64,000 nucleotides of DNA from Sphingobium xenophagum NBRC 107872 (GCF_000367345.1 NZ_BARE01000023.1:24402-88401), one strand, 5' to 3'; positions 29,496-39,169 are shown, numbered from the stretch's first letter. Notes: generated from the letters alone by a model not told the origin. Made by a program: numbers and translations.

Positions 29496-30125
29496 CTAGA
29501 CGATCAGCCGACGCGTGAGCGGGTCCCGCACACGTGCATGTTCATATTCGCGATGCCAGAGGGGGTTCGCCTGCCGAAACAGGGTCGCCGATCTTGGATC
29601 AGGGCGAAAGCGCAATAGCACGAGCGCCGGCGGTCTCCAATTCGTCCAGCCTGCTTTCTGGCAAGCGGGCAGGACGAAGCGCCGCAGCCAGTTCATGGCC
29701 ACAGAGCCACGAGCAGCACCATCATAGCCCGGACGGGCGATCACGGCAATGGGCATTTGACGCGCTATGCCGCGCCAGTCCCTCCACTGGCTGAACTGCG
29801 CCAGATTATCGGCCCCCATCAGCCAGATGAAGCGGTTGCGCGGGTAGCGGCGGGTCAGCGCGCGCAGCGTGTCTGCCGTGTAGCGCGTGCCCAGTTGCGT
29901 CTCGATCGCGGTGGCGCGAATCGGGGCGCGCCGCGCGACCTTGCGCGCATGGGCCAGCCGGGCGGGCAGGGGCGCCATGCCTGCGCGGGGCTTCAGCGGA
30001 TTGCCCGGCGACACCAGCCACCATATCTCGTCCAGTCCCAGCGCCTTTGCCGCGAACAGCGAAATCGCGCGATGCCCGCCATGGGCCGGGTTGAAGGAGC
30101 CGCCGAGCAGGCCGATGCGTGTCAT
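29496..30125 (-). CDS. nadD: Nicotinate-nucleotide adenylyltransferase
   Basis: 209-aa enzyme converting nicotinate mononucleotide to deamido-NAD. The nucleotidyltransferase motif GLLGGSFNPAHGGHR at the N-terminus (the HxGH equivalent reads HGGH), SPGNPLKP and GADNLAQFSQWRDW fit NadD. First of the nadD-rsfS-rlmH series. The C-terminal ISSTxIR motif of many NadDs is not visible; the C-terminus is somewhat divergent. Confidence 0.92.
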   Translation of the reverse strand: MTRIGLLGGSFNPAHGGHRAISLFAAKALGLDEIWWLVSPGNPLKPRAGMAPLPARLAHARKVARRAPIRATAIETQLGTRYTADTLRALTRRYPRNRFIWLMGADNLAQFSQWRDWRGIARQMPIAVIARPGYDGAARGSVAMNWLRRFVLPACQKAGWTNWRPPALVLLRFRPDPRSATLFRQANPLWHREYEHARVRDPLTRRLIV

Positions 30126-30176
30126 AGCCCCGCCATGCCATCTGGCGCGGGTCGCTGCAATCGCACTGCTGCTCGG

Positions 30177-31142
30177 TCAGGGTGCGGCGGCGATCCCCCA
30201 GGGCGCGGTCCCGACGGCGATCGTCGCGCTCACCTGCGCCTTGGCCAGATCGATGACCGATACCGAATCGGACAGGCCATTGGCTGTATAGGCTTGGGTG
30301 CCATCGGCGCTGACCGCGACATGCCAGACCCGCTTGCCCACGGGCACATAGGCGCGGACTTTGCGGGTCGCGACATCGACCAGCGCGACATGATCGGCCC
30401 GACCCAGCGCGACGATAGCGGTCCTGCCATCGGGGGTGAAACGGATGCCGCACGGCAGGATGCGATGCGCCGGGACGCCCGGTATCTCGAACCGCAGCGT
30501 CTCGCGCACCGCACGGCTTGTCGTGTCGATGATCTGGACTGTGCCGCCAATTTCGGCCGCGACCCATAATTGCGCGCCGTCGGCGGTGAATTCGACATGG
30601 CGCGGGCGCTGGTCGGTCGGGGTTTCGGCGACCATCTGGCGCGTGCCAAGGTCGATCCAGTTGACGACATTATCCTCTTCGGACGTCACTGCCACCCACT
30701 GGCCGTCCGGGCTTTGCGCCACCCCTTCCGGCTCGCCGCCGACATCGACCTGAAAGGCGACGGTGCGGCTGGCCAGGTCTATCGCCGTCAGCGCGGCATT
30801 ATCCTCATTGGCGACGAACAGCGTCCTGCCGTCGCGGGAGAGGGCAAATTGCTCCGGGTCTTGCCCAGATGGCAATTCCGCGACCAGCTTGCCGGTTGCG
30901 CGGTCGATCACCTGCACCGCATGGTCGGTGCTGGCGCACAGATAGAGGTAGCGACCATCCTTCGACAGGGTGATGCCGCGCGGGCGGCCGCCCACGGCCC
31001 AGGTCGCCGTCACCTGCCCCGACGCGGTATCGACCACGGACACGCTGTCCCCGCGCTCGTTGGAGACATAGAGGGTTTCCCCGTGCGCGGCGGCGGGCAG
31101 CGCCAGCCAGACGGCCCCGACGGCAATGCCGATGCGCTTCAT
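30177..31142 (-). CDS. PQQ-associated beta-propeller (YVTN) protein
   Basis: 321-aa secreted seven-bladed propeller: signal peptide (KRIGIAVGAVWLALPAAAHG), then YVTN-type repeats such as LYVSNERGDSVSVVDTASGQV, YLYLCASTDHAVQVID and AYTANGLSDSVSVIDL. It matches the PQQ-dependent catabolism-associated beta-propeller group, found beside quinoprotein dehydrogenases. Divergent from the cytochrome gene across a region that carries one copy of the cluster motif (31203-31219). Its exact role in electron transfer is not known. Confidence 0.85.
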   Translation of the reverse strand: MKRIGIAVGAVWLALPAAAHGETLYVSNERGDSVSVVDTASGQVTATWAVGGRPRGITLSKDGRYLYLCASTDHAVQVIDRATGKLVAELPSGQDPEQFALSRDGRTLFVANEDNAALTAIDLASRTVAFQVDVGGEPEGVAQSPDGQWVAVTSEEDNVVNWIDLGTRQMVAETPTDQRPRHVEFTADGAQLWVAAEIGGTVQIIDTTSRAVRETLRFEIPGVPAHRILPCGIRFTPDGRTAIVALGRADHVALVDVATRKVRAYVPVGKRVWHVAVSADGTQAYTANGLSDSVSVIDLAKAQVSATIAVGTAPWGIAAAP

Positions 31143-31202
31143 ATCCTGATCCTCTCACCGCTATGGCCGCCATCCTATCGGCTGGTAACGATCGACGGGA
31201 TT

Positions 31203-31219
31203 GTACCAATGGCCAATGG
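31203..31219 (+). promoter_or_regulatory. Cluster motif copy (14/17)
   Basis: GTACCAATGGCCAATGG matches 14 of 17 positions of the copy GACCCAAGGGCCAATGG at 41862. It lies between the divergent propeller and cytochrome genes, about 62 bases before the cytochrome start. Confidence 0.45.
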
Positions 31220-31281
31220 GCCGCGCGCCTGCCTTAGCCGATATTCCGGTCAACGAGAATCCGCGTGAGAGGATGACGCAT

Positions 31282-31707
31282 ATGAAACTGGGACGGATCG
31301 CGCTGCTGGGCGCCATTGCCACGCTGGGCATGACCGGGGCGAGCGCGCTGCTGGCGCATGGCGACGTTACGCCGCAAGCAGTCGACACGAGTGCGCTGCC
31401 GGAGATTGGCGAAGCCTGGCTCGAAAAAAACCCCTATAGCGGCAACGCCAAGGCGATCGAGATCGGCCAGTCGGCTTATGGTCAAAATTGCGCGCGCTGC
31501 CATGGGCTGGATGCGGAATCCGGCGGCATCGCGCCGGACCTGCGTTATCTGGAGGAAGGCGAATCCGGCGATCAATGGTTCGCCGAACGCTTCCGCCACG
31601 GCTCCAGCCATGACGGCAAGGTCTATATGCCGCCCTTTGGCGACGTATTGGGGCAAAAGGCCGGCTGGGCCATCCGCGCCTGGCTTGAAACCAAACATGA
31701 GGGATAG
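31282..31707 (+). CDS. Periplasmic cytochrome c (PedF-like)
   Basis: 141-aa exported c-type cytochrome (signal peptide MKLGRIALLGAIATLGMTGASALLAHG). Haem site CARCH at residues 70-74; the distal Met is probably in YMPPFGDVL. It resembles the cytochrome c-550 PedF that takes electrons from quinoprotein ethanol dehydrogenases. GAGAGG is 9 bases before the chosen ATG; an ATG three codons earlier is too close to it. Followed after 4 bases by the binding-protein gene. Confidence 0.88.
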   Translation: MKLGRIALLGAIATLGMTGASALLAHGDVTPQAVDTSALPEIGEAWLEKNPYSGNAKAIEIGQSAYGQNCARCHGLDAESGGIAPDLRYLEEGESGDQWFAERFRHGSSHDGKVYMPPFGDVLGQKAGWAIRAWLETKHEG

Positions 31708-31711
31708 GGCG

Positions 31712-32566
31712 ATGCTCACCCGTCGCGCCTTGATTGGCGGGGCGGGTGTGGCGCTCGCGCTGGCCGCGGGCCGCGGCGGCGCGGCTCCGTTGGCCAAGGT
31801 CAAGGCGCTCGGTACGTTGCGCGTGATCGTCTATCAGGACAACCGGCCCTGGTCGTGGGAGGAGGGCGGCAAGATCGTCGGTCTGGACGCCGACCTGGCG
31901 CAGGCGATCGCGAGCAGGCTGGGCGTGCGCGCCGATGTGGCCCAACTGGTCGCGGACGAAAGCGCCGATGACGATCTGCGCAACGGCGTGTGGAAGGGCG
32001 GCTTGCTGGGCTTCATGCCCGGCGACCTGATGCTGCATGTCCCCTTCGACCGGACCTTCGCGGCGCGCAATGATCAGGTTGCGATCATCGCGCCCTATTA
32101 TCGCGAGAGTTTCGCGCTGGCCGGTTCCGGCGGCGCGGTCGCGCTGGAAGGGATGCCGACCGAGTGGCGCGGCCGCAAGCTCGCCGCTGAACTCGACTCC
32201 ATCCCCGACTTCTATCTGACAGGCTCTTTCGGCGGCGTGTTGGCCAAGGATGTTGTCCATTATCCGACCGGATCGGCGGCGGTGGCGGCGGTATTGGCCG
32301 GACAGGCGGACGCCGTGCTGGCGAGCCGGGCGCAGATCGAACACGGACTGCACGGTGCGGGCGCTGGCCGCGTCACGCTGCGCAAGGGGCCGCTGCCCGC
32401 TTTCACCTCACCCGGTTGGGACATCGGCATGGCGGTCAAGGAAAATAGCCGCACGCTGGGCGACGCGGTGGAGGAGATCGTTACCGCCATGGCGGCAAGC
32501 GGCGAGATGAAGGCGTTGTTCGCGCGCTACGGGGTCAACTGGACCGCGGCCAACGCCGCAGGCTGA
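31712..32566 (+). CDS. Quinoprotein-associated periplasmic binding protein
   Basis: 284-aa protein with a Tat-like signal (TRRALIGGAGVALALAAGRGG) and a family-3 solute-binding fold (LGTLRVIVYQDNRPWSWEEGG, GLDADLAQAIASRLGV). It matches the quinoprotein dehydrogenase-associated putative ABC transporter substrate-binding group (MxaJ/XoxJ-like). MxaJ/XoxJ proteins are thought to assist maturation of the dehydrogenase rather than transport. No ABC permease is nearby, in line with that view. An in-frame ATG at 31697 is the alternative start. Confidence 0.85.
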   Translation: MLTRRALIGGAGVALALAAGRGGAAPLAKVKALGTLRVIVYQDNRPWSWEEGGKIVGLDADLAQAIASRLGVRADVAQLVADESADDDLRNGVWKGGLLGFMPGDLMLHVPFDRTFAARNDQVAIIAPYYRESFALAGSGGAVALEGMPTEWRGRKLAAELDSIPDFYLTGSFGGVLAKDVVHYPTGSAAVAAVLAGQADAVLASRAQIEHGLHGAGAGRVTLRKGPLPAFTSPGWDIGMAVKENSRTLGDAVEEIVTAMAASGEMKALFARYGVNWTAANAAG

Positions 32567-32586
32567 GCGCGGACCGCCAATATCCC

Positions 32587-32603
32587 GACCCAAGGTCTAA
32601 TTG
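32587..32603 (+). promoter_or_regulatory. Cluster motif upstream of alcohol dehydrogenase
   Basis: GACCCAAGGTCTAATTG lies 76 bases before the dehydrogenase start. With two preceding bases it shares 17 identical bases (CCGACCCAAGGTCTAAT) with the copy upstream of the TonB receptor. Candidate binding site for the cluster regulator. Confidence 0.65.
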
Positions 32604-32678
32604 TCGCTGATCGGGAGCGACATAGTCTGCACAGAAATCGTGGGGCCGAATGCGCCCGATTAAACAGGGAGGATAGTT

Positions 32679-34424
32679 ATGAAAGGACCGATCATGCGGG
32701 CGCTGTCGGGCGTCGCTGCGATGGCAATGGCGATGGGGGCCGCGCCGCTGGTGGCGCAAAGCGGGCCGACCGATGCCGATCTGATGAACGACGCCAAATC
32801 GACGGGCGACGTGCTGACATATGGCATGGGACCGCAGGCGCATCGCTTCAGTGCGCTCAACGCGATCAACAGCGGCAATGTGTCGAAAATGGTGCCTGTC
32901 TTCTCCGCCTCGCTGGGTGGTGAAAAGCAGCGCGGCCAGGAAGCGCAGCCGATCGTCTATGACGGCACCATCTACGTGACCGGCAGCTATTCGCGCCTGT
33001 TCGCCTTCGACGCGCGCACTGGCGAGGAAAAATGGCAATATGACGCCCGCCTGCCCGATGGCATCATGCCCTGCTGTGACGTGGTGAACCGGGGCGCGGC
33101 GATCTATGGCGACAAGATCATCTTCGCCACGCTCGACGCGCGCCTCGTGGCGCTCAACCGCCTGACCGGCAAGGTGATCTGGAACAAGCAGATCGCCGAC
33201 TATAAGGAAGGCTATAGCGCCACCGCCGCGCCGCTGATCGTCAACGGCATGGTCATCACCGGCAATTCGGGTGGCGAATTCGGCGTGGTCGGCGCGGTCG
33301 ATGCGCGCGACGTCAACACTGGCGAGCTGATCTGGCACCGCCCGGTGATTGAAGGCCATATGGGCACGCTCAATGGCAAGGATAATGGCATCACCGGCAA
33401 GCTGAACGCCAGCTGGCAGGGCGACCAGTGGAAAACTGGTGGCGGCGCGACCTGGCTGGGTGGCACCTATGATCCTGAAACCAACCTGCTCTTCTTCGGC
33501 ACCGGCAACCCTGCGCCGTGGAACAGCCATCTGCGTCCCGGCGACAATCTCTACACCGCATCCACCATTGCGATCGACCCGGCCACCGGCGTCATCAAAT
33601 GGCATTTCCAGACCACGCCGCACGACGGCTGGGATTTTGACGGCGTCAACGAATTCATTCCCTTCGACGCCACCATCAACGGCAAGCCGATGAAGCTTGG
33701 CGCGAAGGCGGACCGCAACGGCTATTTCTTCGTGCTCGACCGCACCAACGGCAAGTTTGTCAGCGCCAGCAAGTTCGTGATGCAGACGACCTGGGCCGAT
33801 GGCTTCAACAAGAATGGCAAGCCGAATTACATCGTGGAAGGCCGTCCGCCGGCACCGGGCGATGCAAAGGGCAAGCCGGTATTCGCCTCGCCGTCTTTCC
33901 TGGGCGGCAAGAACTGGATGCCGATGGCCTACAGCCATGACACCGGGCTTTTCTATATCCCGTCCAACGACTGGGGCATGGACATCTGGAACGAGCCCAT
34001 CGCCTACAAGAAGGGCGCTGCCTATCTGGGCGCGGGCTTCACCATCAAGCCGATTGCCGAAGATCATATCGGCGTGCTGCGGGCCATGGACCCCAAGACC
34101 GGCAAGATCGTGTGGGAATATAAGAACAAGGCGCCGTTGTGGGGCGGGGTGCTGACGACCGGGGGCAATCTGGTGTTCACCGGCACGCCCGAAGGCTATC
34201 TGAAGGCCTTCGATGCCAAGACCGGCCAGGAATTGTGGAAATTCCAGACCGGGTCCGGCGTGGTCGGCTCGCCTGTCACCTGGGAACAGGATGGCGAACA
34301 ATATGTCGCCGTCATGTCCGGCTGGGGCGGCGCTGTGCCTCTGTGGGGCGGCGAAGTCGCCAAATCGTTCAAGGACATCAATCAGGGCGGCGCGCTCTGG
34401 GTGTTCAAACTGCCAAAGTCATAA
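32679..34424 (+). CDS. PQQ-dependent alcohol dehydrogenase, lanthanide-type motif
   Basis: 581-aa periplasmic quinoprotein that oxidises primary alcohols and passes electrons to cytochrome c. Signal peptide ([13 protein letters not shown]), eight-bladed propeller with W-motifs ([23 protein letters not shown]), the adjacent-Cys disulfide C132-C133 (MPCCDVV) and the active-site segment [10 protein letters not shown] with D319 as catalytic base. The Asp two residues later (D321) is the extra metal ligand that marks lanthanide-dependent XoxF/ExaF/PedH enzymes; calcium enzymes carry Ala or Ser there. No C-terminal cytochrome domain, so not a quinohaemoprotein. Substrate (methanol, ethanol or larger alcohol) is not decided. 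Start has GGAGG upstream. Confidence 0.93.
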   Translation: MKGPIMRALSGVAAMAMAMGAAPLVAQSGPTDADLMNDAKSTGDVLTYGMGPQAHRFSALNAINSGNVSKMVPVFSASLGGEKQRGQEAQPIVYDGTIYVTGSYSRLFAFDARTGEEKWQYDARLPDGIMPCCDVVNRGAAIYGDKIIFATLDARLVALNRLTGKVIWNKQIADYKEGYSATAAPLIVNGMVITGNSGGEFGVVGAVDARDVNTGELIWHRPVIEGHMGTLNGKDNGITGKLNASWQGDQWKTGGGATWLGGTYDPETNLLFFGTGNPAPWNSHLRPGDNLYTASTIAIDPATGVIKWHFQTTPHDGWDFDGVNEFIPFDATINGKPMKLGAKADRNGYFFVLDRTNGKFVSASKFVMQTTWADGFNKNGKPNYIVEGRPPAPGDAKGKPVFASPSFLGGKNWMPMAYSHDTGLFYIPSNDWGMDIWNEPIAYKKGAAYLGAGFTIKPIAEDHIGVLRAMDPKTGKIVWEYKNKAPLWGGVLTTGGNLVFTGTPEGYLKAFDAKTGQELWKFQTGSGVVGSPVTWEQDGEQYVAVMSGWGGAVPLWGGEVAKSFKDINQGGALWVFKLPKS

Positions 34425-34437
34425 GGGAGAGAGTGTC

Positions 34438-35220
34438 ATGATCGTCATGGGACGTGGCAGCTATGCAATGCAGGCTCCGGTACTGCCGCCTTGCGCTTTG
34501 CGGCTTGCCACATCCCATGACTTGGTCGATCATTTGGGCCAGGGGCAGGATATGGGCCAATATATGGGCGGCGAAGCGATCATGGAACGCGTGCTGATCG
34601 TCGATGACCATCCGCTGGTGCGCGACGGTTTGCGCAGCGTCATCGCGATCAGTTTCGACAATATCGAGATTTTCGAGGCGGCGACCCTGGACGAGGCGAT
34701 CGCCACGCTGGAAAAGCAGGATAATTTCGATCTCATCCTGCTCGATCTCCACATTCCCGACGTGCGGCGGCTGGATGGTCTCAAGCTGCTGCGCGATCGC
34801 TTCCCGATCCTGCCGGTGGTGATGGTGTCGGGGGCGTTCGACCGCGCGATCGTGCAGGAGGCGCTGGCCGCCGGCGCGGCCGGGTTCATCCCCAAATCGC
34901 TCAAGCGCAGCGCCATTGTCGACGCCTTGCACCGGGTCGTGTCGGGTGAAATCTACCTGCCCGAAACCATGGGGGAAGGGGCAGCGCCGTCCGCCGACGA
35001 AGATGACATCACCCGTCGCATCGACAGCCTGACGCCGCAGCAGAAGACGGTCCTTGGCCATCTGGTCAACGGTCGCCTCAACAAGCAGATCGCCCACGAC
35101 CTCAATGTGTCGATGACGACGATCAAGGCGCATGTATCGGCGATCCTGCAAAAGCTGGGCGTGCTCAGCCGCACCCAGGCAGTGATCAAGGCAAACCGGG
35201 TACATTTCCGCGCCGACTGA
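34438..35220 (+). CDS. LuxR-type response regulator
   Basis: 260-aa two-component regulator: receiver domain starting MERVLIVDDHPLVRDGL with phospho-acceptor D103 in ILLDLHIPD, and a C-terminal LuxR/NarL helix-turn-helix (LTPQQKTVLGHLVNGRLNKQIAHDLNVSMTTIKAHV). It begins 14 bases after the dehydrogenase stop, with AAGGGAGAG before the ATG at 34438; this gives a 48-residue extension before the receiver. An ATG at 34582 would give a standard receiver. By context it resembles ErbR/AgmR regulators of quinoprotein ethanol oxidation and likely pairs with the adjacent convergent hybrid kinase. Confidence 0.9.
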   Translation: MIVMGRGSYAMQAPVLPPCALRLATSHDLVDHLGQGQDMGQYMGGEAIMERVLIVDDHPLVRDGLRSVIAISFDNIEIFEAATLDEAIATLEKQDNFDLILLDLHIPDVRRLDGLKLLRDRFPILPVVMVSGAFDRAIVQEALAAGAAGFIPKSLKRSAIVDALHRVVSGEIYLPETMGEGAAPSADEDDITRRIDSLTPQQKTVLGHLVNGRLNKQIAHDLNVSMTTIKAHVSAILQKLGVLSRTQAVIKANRVHFRAD

Positions 35221-35238
35221 CCCGGCACGACCTTCCAT

Positions 35239-37458
35239 CTATTTCAGCATCGTCCGCAACAGCGCGCGCAACTGTGCAGGCTTGACCGGCTTGCTCAGCA
35301 GCGGGATGCCGCAGGCGTCCAGGCGGACCTTCAGATCCTTGCCGCGATCGGCCGAAATCATCACCGCAGGCACCGGCCCGCCGAAATGGGCGCGCAGCCG
35401 GTCGATCACATGGTCGCCCGTCTCCCCGTCATTCAGATGATAGTCGATCAGGATGATGTCAGGCTTGGCGTCATCTGTGAACAGGGCGGTCGCATCGGCA
35501 AAGCCGCCCGCCGTCCGCACACTGCATCCCCAGCCGCCGAGCAGGGTCGACATGCCGGTCTGGATCGCCCGTTCATTGTCGATCACCAGCACGTTGAGGC
35601 CCCGCATCGTGCGATCGCGCCCGGATATGTTCGGCTCGCTGTCGGGATCGGTCACCGGCTCACCCGCCGGCAGGCAAATCGCAAAGGTCGATCCACGACC
35701 GGGCGTCGATTCGAGCGTGATCGGATGGCCCAGCATGTCACTCGCCCGCTTGACTATGGCCAGGCCCAGCCCCTTGCCGCTGGTGCGGGTGTCCAGCCGG
35801 CGAAACTCCTCGAACACCAATGCCTGCTTGTCGAGCGGAATGCCGGGGCCGCTATCGGTCACGCTGATGCGGACGCCGTCCGGCCCGCTTTTGCAATCCA
35901 CCCGAACCGATCCCTGCTGGGTATAGCGCAGCGCGTTGGACAGGAAATTCTGCAGGATGCGTCGCAACAGCCGGATGTCGGATTGCACCCATGCCGGTTC
36001 GCTGGCGATCACCAGTTCCAGCCCGCCAGCGCGGGCCATCGGGGCAAATTCGACGCGCAGCGTGTCGAGCAGTCGGTCTAGCCGGAAATCGCCAACCTCC
36101 GGCTGGATCGCGCCTGCGTCCAGACGGCTGATTTCCAACAGAGCCTCCAGCAGATCCTCGACCGAATCCAGCGCCGTCGACGTCTGGTTGACCAGCGCGC
36201 GGGTCGGCAGCGCCAGTCGCCGGTCGCCCAGCGCGGCGACAAACAGCCGCGCGGCGTTCAGTGGCTGGAGCAGGTCGTGGCTGGCGGCGGCCAGAAAGCT
36301 GGTCTTGGACAGGTTGGCCTTTTCCGCCGCGGTCTTGGCGTCGCGCAACTGTGCCTCGATCGCGCGGCGTTCGGCGATCTCTGTCTCCAGTTCGGCTGTC
36401 CGCTCGGCCACCCGGCGTTCCAGCGTCTCGGCCGTTTCCTGCAGGCCTGCCTGCGCCCGCAACATCGCGGTGACGTCGGTAAAGCCGATTACCTGCCCAC
36501 CCCGTTCCAGCGCAGTGCTGCGAAGCTCGAAGCTGCGCGTCCCGGCATGGACCAGCGCGTGGCGCGGATCGCCGCCGGGCTGGTCGCCCCGCCAGTCCAG
36601 GCACCCTTCATCCGCCATGCCCAGATGCTCGCGGCACCAGGCGACCAGCGCGCCATGGCTGCCGCTTTCCTGCGCCCAGCCGCCGGGCAGGTCGAGCAGA
36701 TGCTGGAGCGCATCGTTCCACGCCGCCACGCGCCCCTGCGCGTCGAACAGGCAGACGCCTTCGGACAGATTGTCGAGCGTGGATTGCAGGATCAGGTTAC
36801 GCTCGGCCAGTTCCAGCGCCCGGTTGCGGGCGTCCTGCGCCTTCACCTCGGTAATGTCGGTATAAATGCCGACAATACCGCCTTCGCTCGTGCGCAACTC
36901 GTTGATCTGGACCCAGCGGCCATCCGACAGCGCCTGCACATGCCCGCCGTCCGCAATGCTGTGGCGCGCCAGCCGGTCCGATACCCAGCGGTCGGGCGCA
37001 ACCAGCGATCCGAGCGCGTGATGATGCGCGGCGGCGAGCCGGACAATCTCGTCGAAAGACTGACCTTGGCGGATCTGGTCGGCAATTTCGGGCCAGAAAC
37101 TCAGATAGGCCTCATTGAAGAGGACCAGCCTGTCCTCTGCATCGAACAGGACAAAGCCCTCATTGATCGAATCGATCGCGTCGCGCAGCCGGGTCTGGGC
37201 TTCCTCGGCGGTTGCATGGGCCTGGGCCAGCTCCGCATTGGCGGTGGCCAGCCGGCCCAGCGCATCCTCCAGTTCGCCCGTCCGCTCCCGCACCATGGCT
37301 TCCAGCGTGATCGCGGTCTCGAACATCGAAAAGGCATTGCCGACCATATCGCTCGACCGTTCGACCCGATCGATCAGCGCGGCATTGATCTTGCGCAGCT
37401 TGCGATTGTCTTCCCGCAACCTGTCCAGTTCAGTGTCGGTTTCCGCCCGCTGGCTCAT
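35239..37458 (-). CDS. PAS-domain hybrid sensor histidine kinase
   Basis: 739-aa cytoplasmic kinase with no membrane segment: N-terminal coiled coil, two to three PAS domains (INEGFVLFDAEDRLVLFNEAY; LSEGVCLFDAQGRVAAWND), HisKA with the phospho-His in FLAAASHDLLQPLNAAR, HATPase_c (NALRYTQQGSVRV, DSGPGIPLD, GKGLGLAIV) and a C-terminal receiver (phospho-Asp in IILIDYHLND). Architecture resembles ErcS'/NahK kinases that govern quinoprotein ethanol oxidation in pseudomonads. Coupled to the upstream FIST gene by ATGA overlap, so FIST may deliver the signal. Confidence 0.9.
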   Translation of the reverse strand: MSQRAETDTELDRLREDNRKLRKINAALIDRVERSSDMVGNAFSMFETAITLEAMVRERTGELEDALGRLATANAELAQAHATAEEAQTRLRDAIDSINEGFVLFDAEDRLVLFNEAYLSFWPEIADQIRQGQSFDEIVRLAAAHHHALGSLVAPDRWVSDRLARHSIADGGHVQALSDGRWVQINELRTSEGGIVGIYTDITEVKAQDARNRALELAERNLILQSTLDNLSEGVCLFDAQGRVAAWNDALQHLLDLPGGWAQESGSHGALVAWCREHLGMADEGCLDWRGDQPGGDPRHALVHAGTRSFELRSTALERGGQVIGFTDVTAMLRAQAGLQETAETLERRVAERTAELETEIAERRAIEAQLRDAKTAAEKANLSKTSFLAAASHDLLQPLNAARLFVAALGDRRLALPTRALVNQTSTALDSVEDLLEALLEISRLDAGAIQPEVGDFRLDRLLDTLRVEFAPMARAGGLELVIASEPAWVQSDIRLLRRILQNFLSNALRYTQQGSVRVDCKSGPDGVRISVTDSGPGIPLDKQALVFEEFRRLDTRTSGKGLGLAIVKRASDMLGHPITLESTPGRGSTFAICLPAGEPVTDPDSEPNISGRDRTMRGLNVLVIDNERAIQTGMSTLLGGWGCSVRTAGGFADATALFTDDAKPDIILIDYHLNDGETGDHVIDRLRAHFGGPVPAVMISADRGKDLKVRLDACGIPLLSKPVKPAQLRALLRTMLK

Positions 37459-38597
37459 TTTCCGATCGCAAGTCCGCTAAAGGTCTGGTTGACGTGCAGC
37501 GCATGATATTGTTCGCCATAGGTATTGAAGCCGATGACGCGATGACGGCCATAGAGTTCGGATACGGCCCGGCTGATCTGCCGCTGTTCGGCGTCGATCC
37601 GGTTCAGCACGCAATCGAACGCTATAATCCGGTCGACCGTGCCGACTTGGGCGGCAATGTCGGTGAACATCGCCTCCATCCCCGCGATCCGGTCCACCGG
37701 CTCACCCACGGTCAGCACGATGCCTTCGTCGATCGCGCAGTAGAAGGTCAGGCTGCCGTCCGGGTTGGCGCTCTGGATCGAGCGGACATGATAGTCCCCG
37801 CCTGCCCGCACCATCGGCGGATGGGCGGCGTAGAAGGCCAGGCCCAGCGCTTCCCCGGCATGGCCCGCCAGCCGCAGATATTCCTGCGCAGCAGGCTCGG
37901 CATTGATTTCGGTGACGATCCGGTCCTGCGGGACAGCGCCCGTCACCACCATCTTGGCCGCGCCAGGGCGATAATGCTGCCCTTTGAACACATGGATCGG
38001 CCGGGGGGTGGACAGGATGGCGATCACGGCGGCGCGATGGTGGAAACGGCCGCCGTGGAAGATCGCTGTTTCGCGGAAATCGAGTCCGTCGCCTGACGAT
38101 CCGCCGATCAGCGGCACATCGCCCAGCGCATCCTGGATCGTCATCGTCAGCAGTTCCTCGCGATGGGACAGGCCATCGACCAGAAACAGCGCGACATGAT
38201 TGACCCGGTCACCCAGATGGCGGCTGTCGCGCTCCGCCACCGCTGCGAGCGATCGGATGGCTTCCCGCGCTGCGACCGGATCGAAGGCATCGATATCGTC
38301 GAAACAATGGGACACCATATGAAAGCTGGCGGCCGGAAAGCCGATGACGCTCAGGCTATCCTCGTCATAGCCCTGCTCGGTCAGTTCGCCCGAACTGGTA
38401 CAGCCGATCGCGACCCGCTGTTCGCCATGGCGGTTCACCGCACGGGCCAGCGCGTCGCGATCGAAACGGTGCGAACAAAATAGCAGCATGCCGGCCAATG
38501 GTGAATCACCCATGGCATGGGCGACTTGCGCCATCGCATCGGCCGGATCAGGCATGTGGCTCGACGCAAAGACAATATCCGCCGCCTCCACACTCAT
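37455..38597 (-). CDS. FIST-domain sensor protein
   Basis: 380-aa protein with FIST_N (small-ligand sensing) and FIST_C domains: DPADAMAQVAHAMGDSPLAGMLLFCSHRFDRDAL at the N-terminus and FDCVLNRIDAEQRQISRAVSELYGRHRVIGFNTYGEQYHALHVNQTFSGLAIG at the C-terminus. FIST proteins are soluble sensory modules, proposed to bind amino acids or other small molecules. Its stop overlaps the kinase start. GGAGAG precedes the ATG at 38597. Confidence 0.88.
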   Translation of the reverse strand: MSVEAADIVFASSHMPDPADAMAQVAHAMGDSPLAGMLLFCSHRFDRDALARAVNRHGEQRVAIGCTSSGELTEQGYDEDSLSVIGFPAASFHMVSHCFDDIDAFDPVAAREAIRSLAAVAERDSRHLGDRVNHVALFLVDGLSHREELLTMTIQDALGDVPLIGGSSGDGLDFRETAIFHGGRFHHRAAVIAILSTPRPIHVFKGQHYRPGAAKMVVTGAVPQDRIVTEINAEPAAQEYLRLAGHAGEALGLAFYAAHPPMVRAGGDYHVRSIQSANPDGSLTFYCAIDEGIVLTVGEPVDRIAGMEAMFTDIAAQVGTVDRIIAFDCVLNRIDAEQRQISRAVSELYGRHRVIGFNTYGEQYHALHVNQTFSGLAIGK

Positions 38598-38663
38598 TTC
38601 GCTCTCTCCCATCGCATTCCCCTTTTTCTTAGGGGTTATGCACTGTGCTGCGCATTTGTCACG

Positions 38664-39068
38664 TCAGGCGATGGCGTTGCCTCTTGGTGGATCGCCGGCC
38701 GCTTCCAGCAGGGCGTTTTCGTCGTCGGTAAAAATGCGCGACCGGACGATGAAGCGCATCCCTTCCGGGCTTTCCAGCGACATGCCCGCGCCGCGCCCTG
38801 GCACAATGTCGATCGTCACCTGGGTATGGCGCCAATATTCGAACTGGGCCGCGCCGATCCATACCGGCACATCGCCCCCGACATGCCCCAACAGCACGTC
38901 CTGCGCGCCCACCTTGAATTCGCCGCGCGGAAAGCACATTGGCGCGGACCCGTCGCAACAGCCGCCCGACTGGTGAAACATCAGCGGCCCATGCCTGTCG
39001 GTCAGCTGCGCGATCAGCGCCAGCGCTGCATCTGTCGCCAATATGCGGGGCGGAAGCGGGTTCGTCAC
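38664..39068 (-). CDS. DUF779 protein (aldehyde dehydrogenase-associated)
   Basis: 134-aa DUF779 protein. The conserved Cys-rich segment FHQSGGCCDGSAPMCF and the motif VPVWIGAAQFEYWRHTQVTIDIVPGRG are present. DUF779 genes are regularly adjacent to aldehyde dehydrogenase genes; the function is unknown, and the Cys cluster suggests metal binding or redox chemistry. GTG start at 39068 with AAGGAAAG upstream. It follows the aldehyde dehydrogenase on the same strand. Confidence 0.88.
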   Translation of the reverse strand: MTNPLPPRILATDAALALIAQLTDRHGPLMFHQSGGCCDGSAPMCFPRGEFKVGAQDVLLGHVGGDVPVWIGAAQFEYWRHTQVTIDIVPGRGAGMSLESPEGMRFIVRSRIFTDDENALLEAAGDPPRGNAIA

Positions 39069-39169
39069 AGCCAGGCTTTCCTTTACAAAAAGGGGCGGAC
39101 GTCCGTTGGGACGCCCGCCTGGGACGAAGGCGCTTACAGGGGAAAGGCAAGCGCCTTCGTTGCGACCCT

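Noticed and set aside
32535..34301. 588-codon minus-strand frame opposite the alcohol dehydrogenase
   Set aside because: Mirror frame with His/Arg/Gly-rich composition; the quinoprotein on the other strand has all family motifs.
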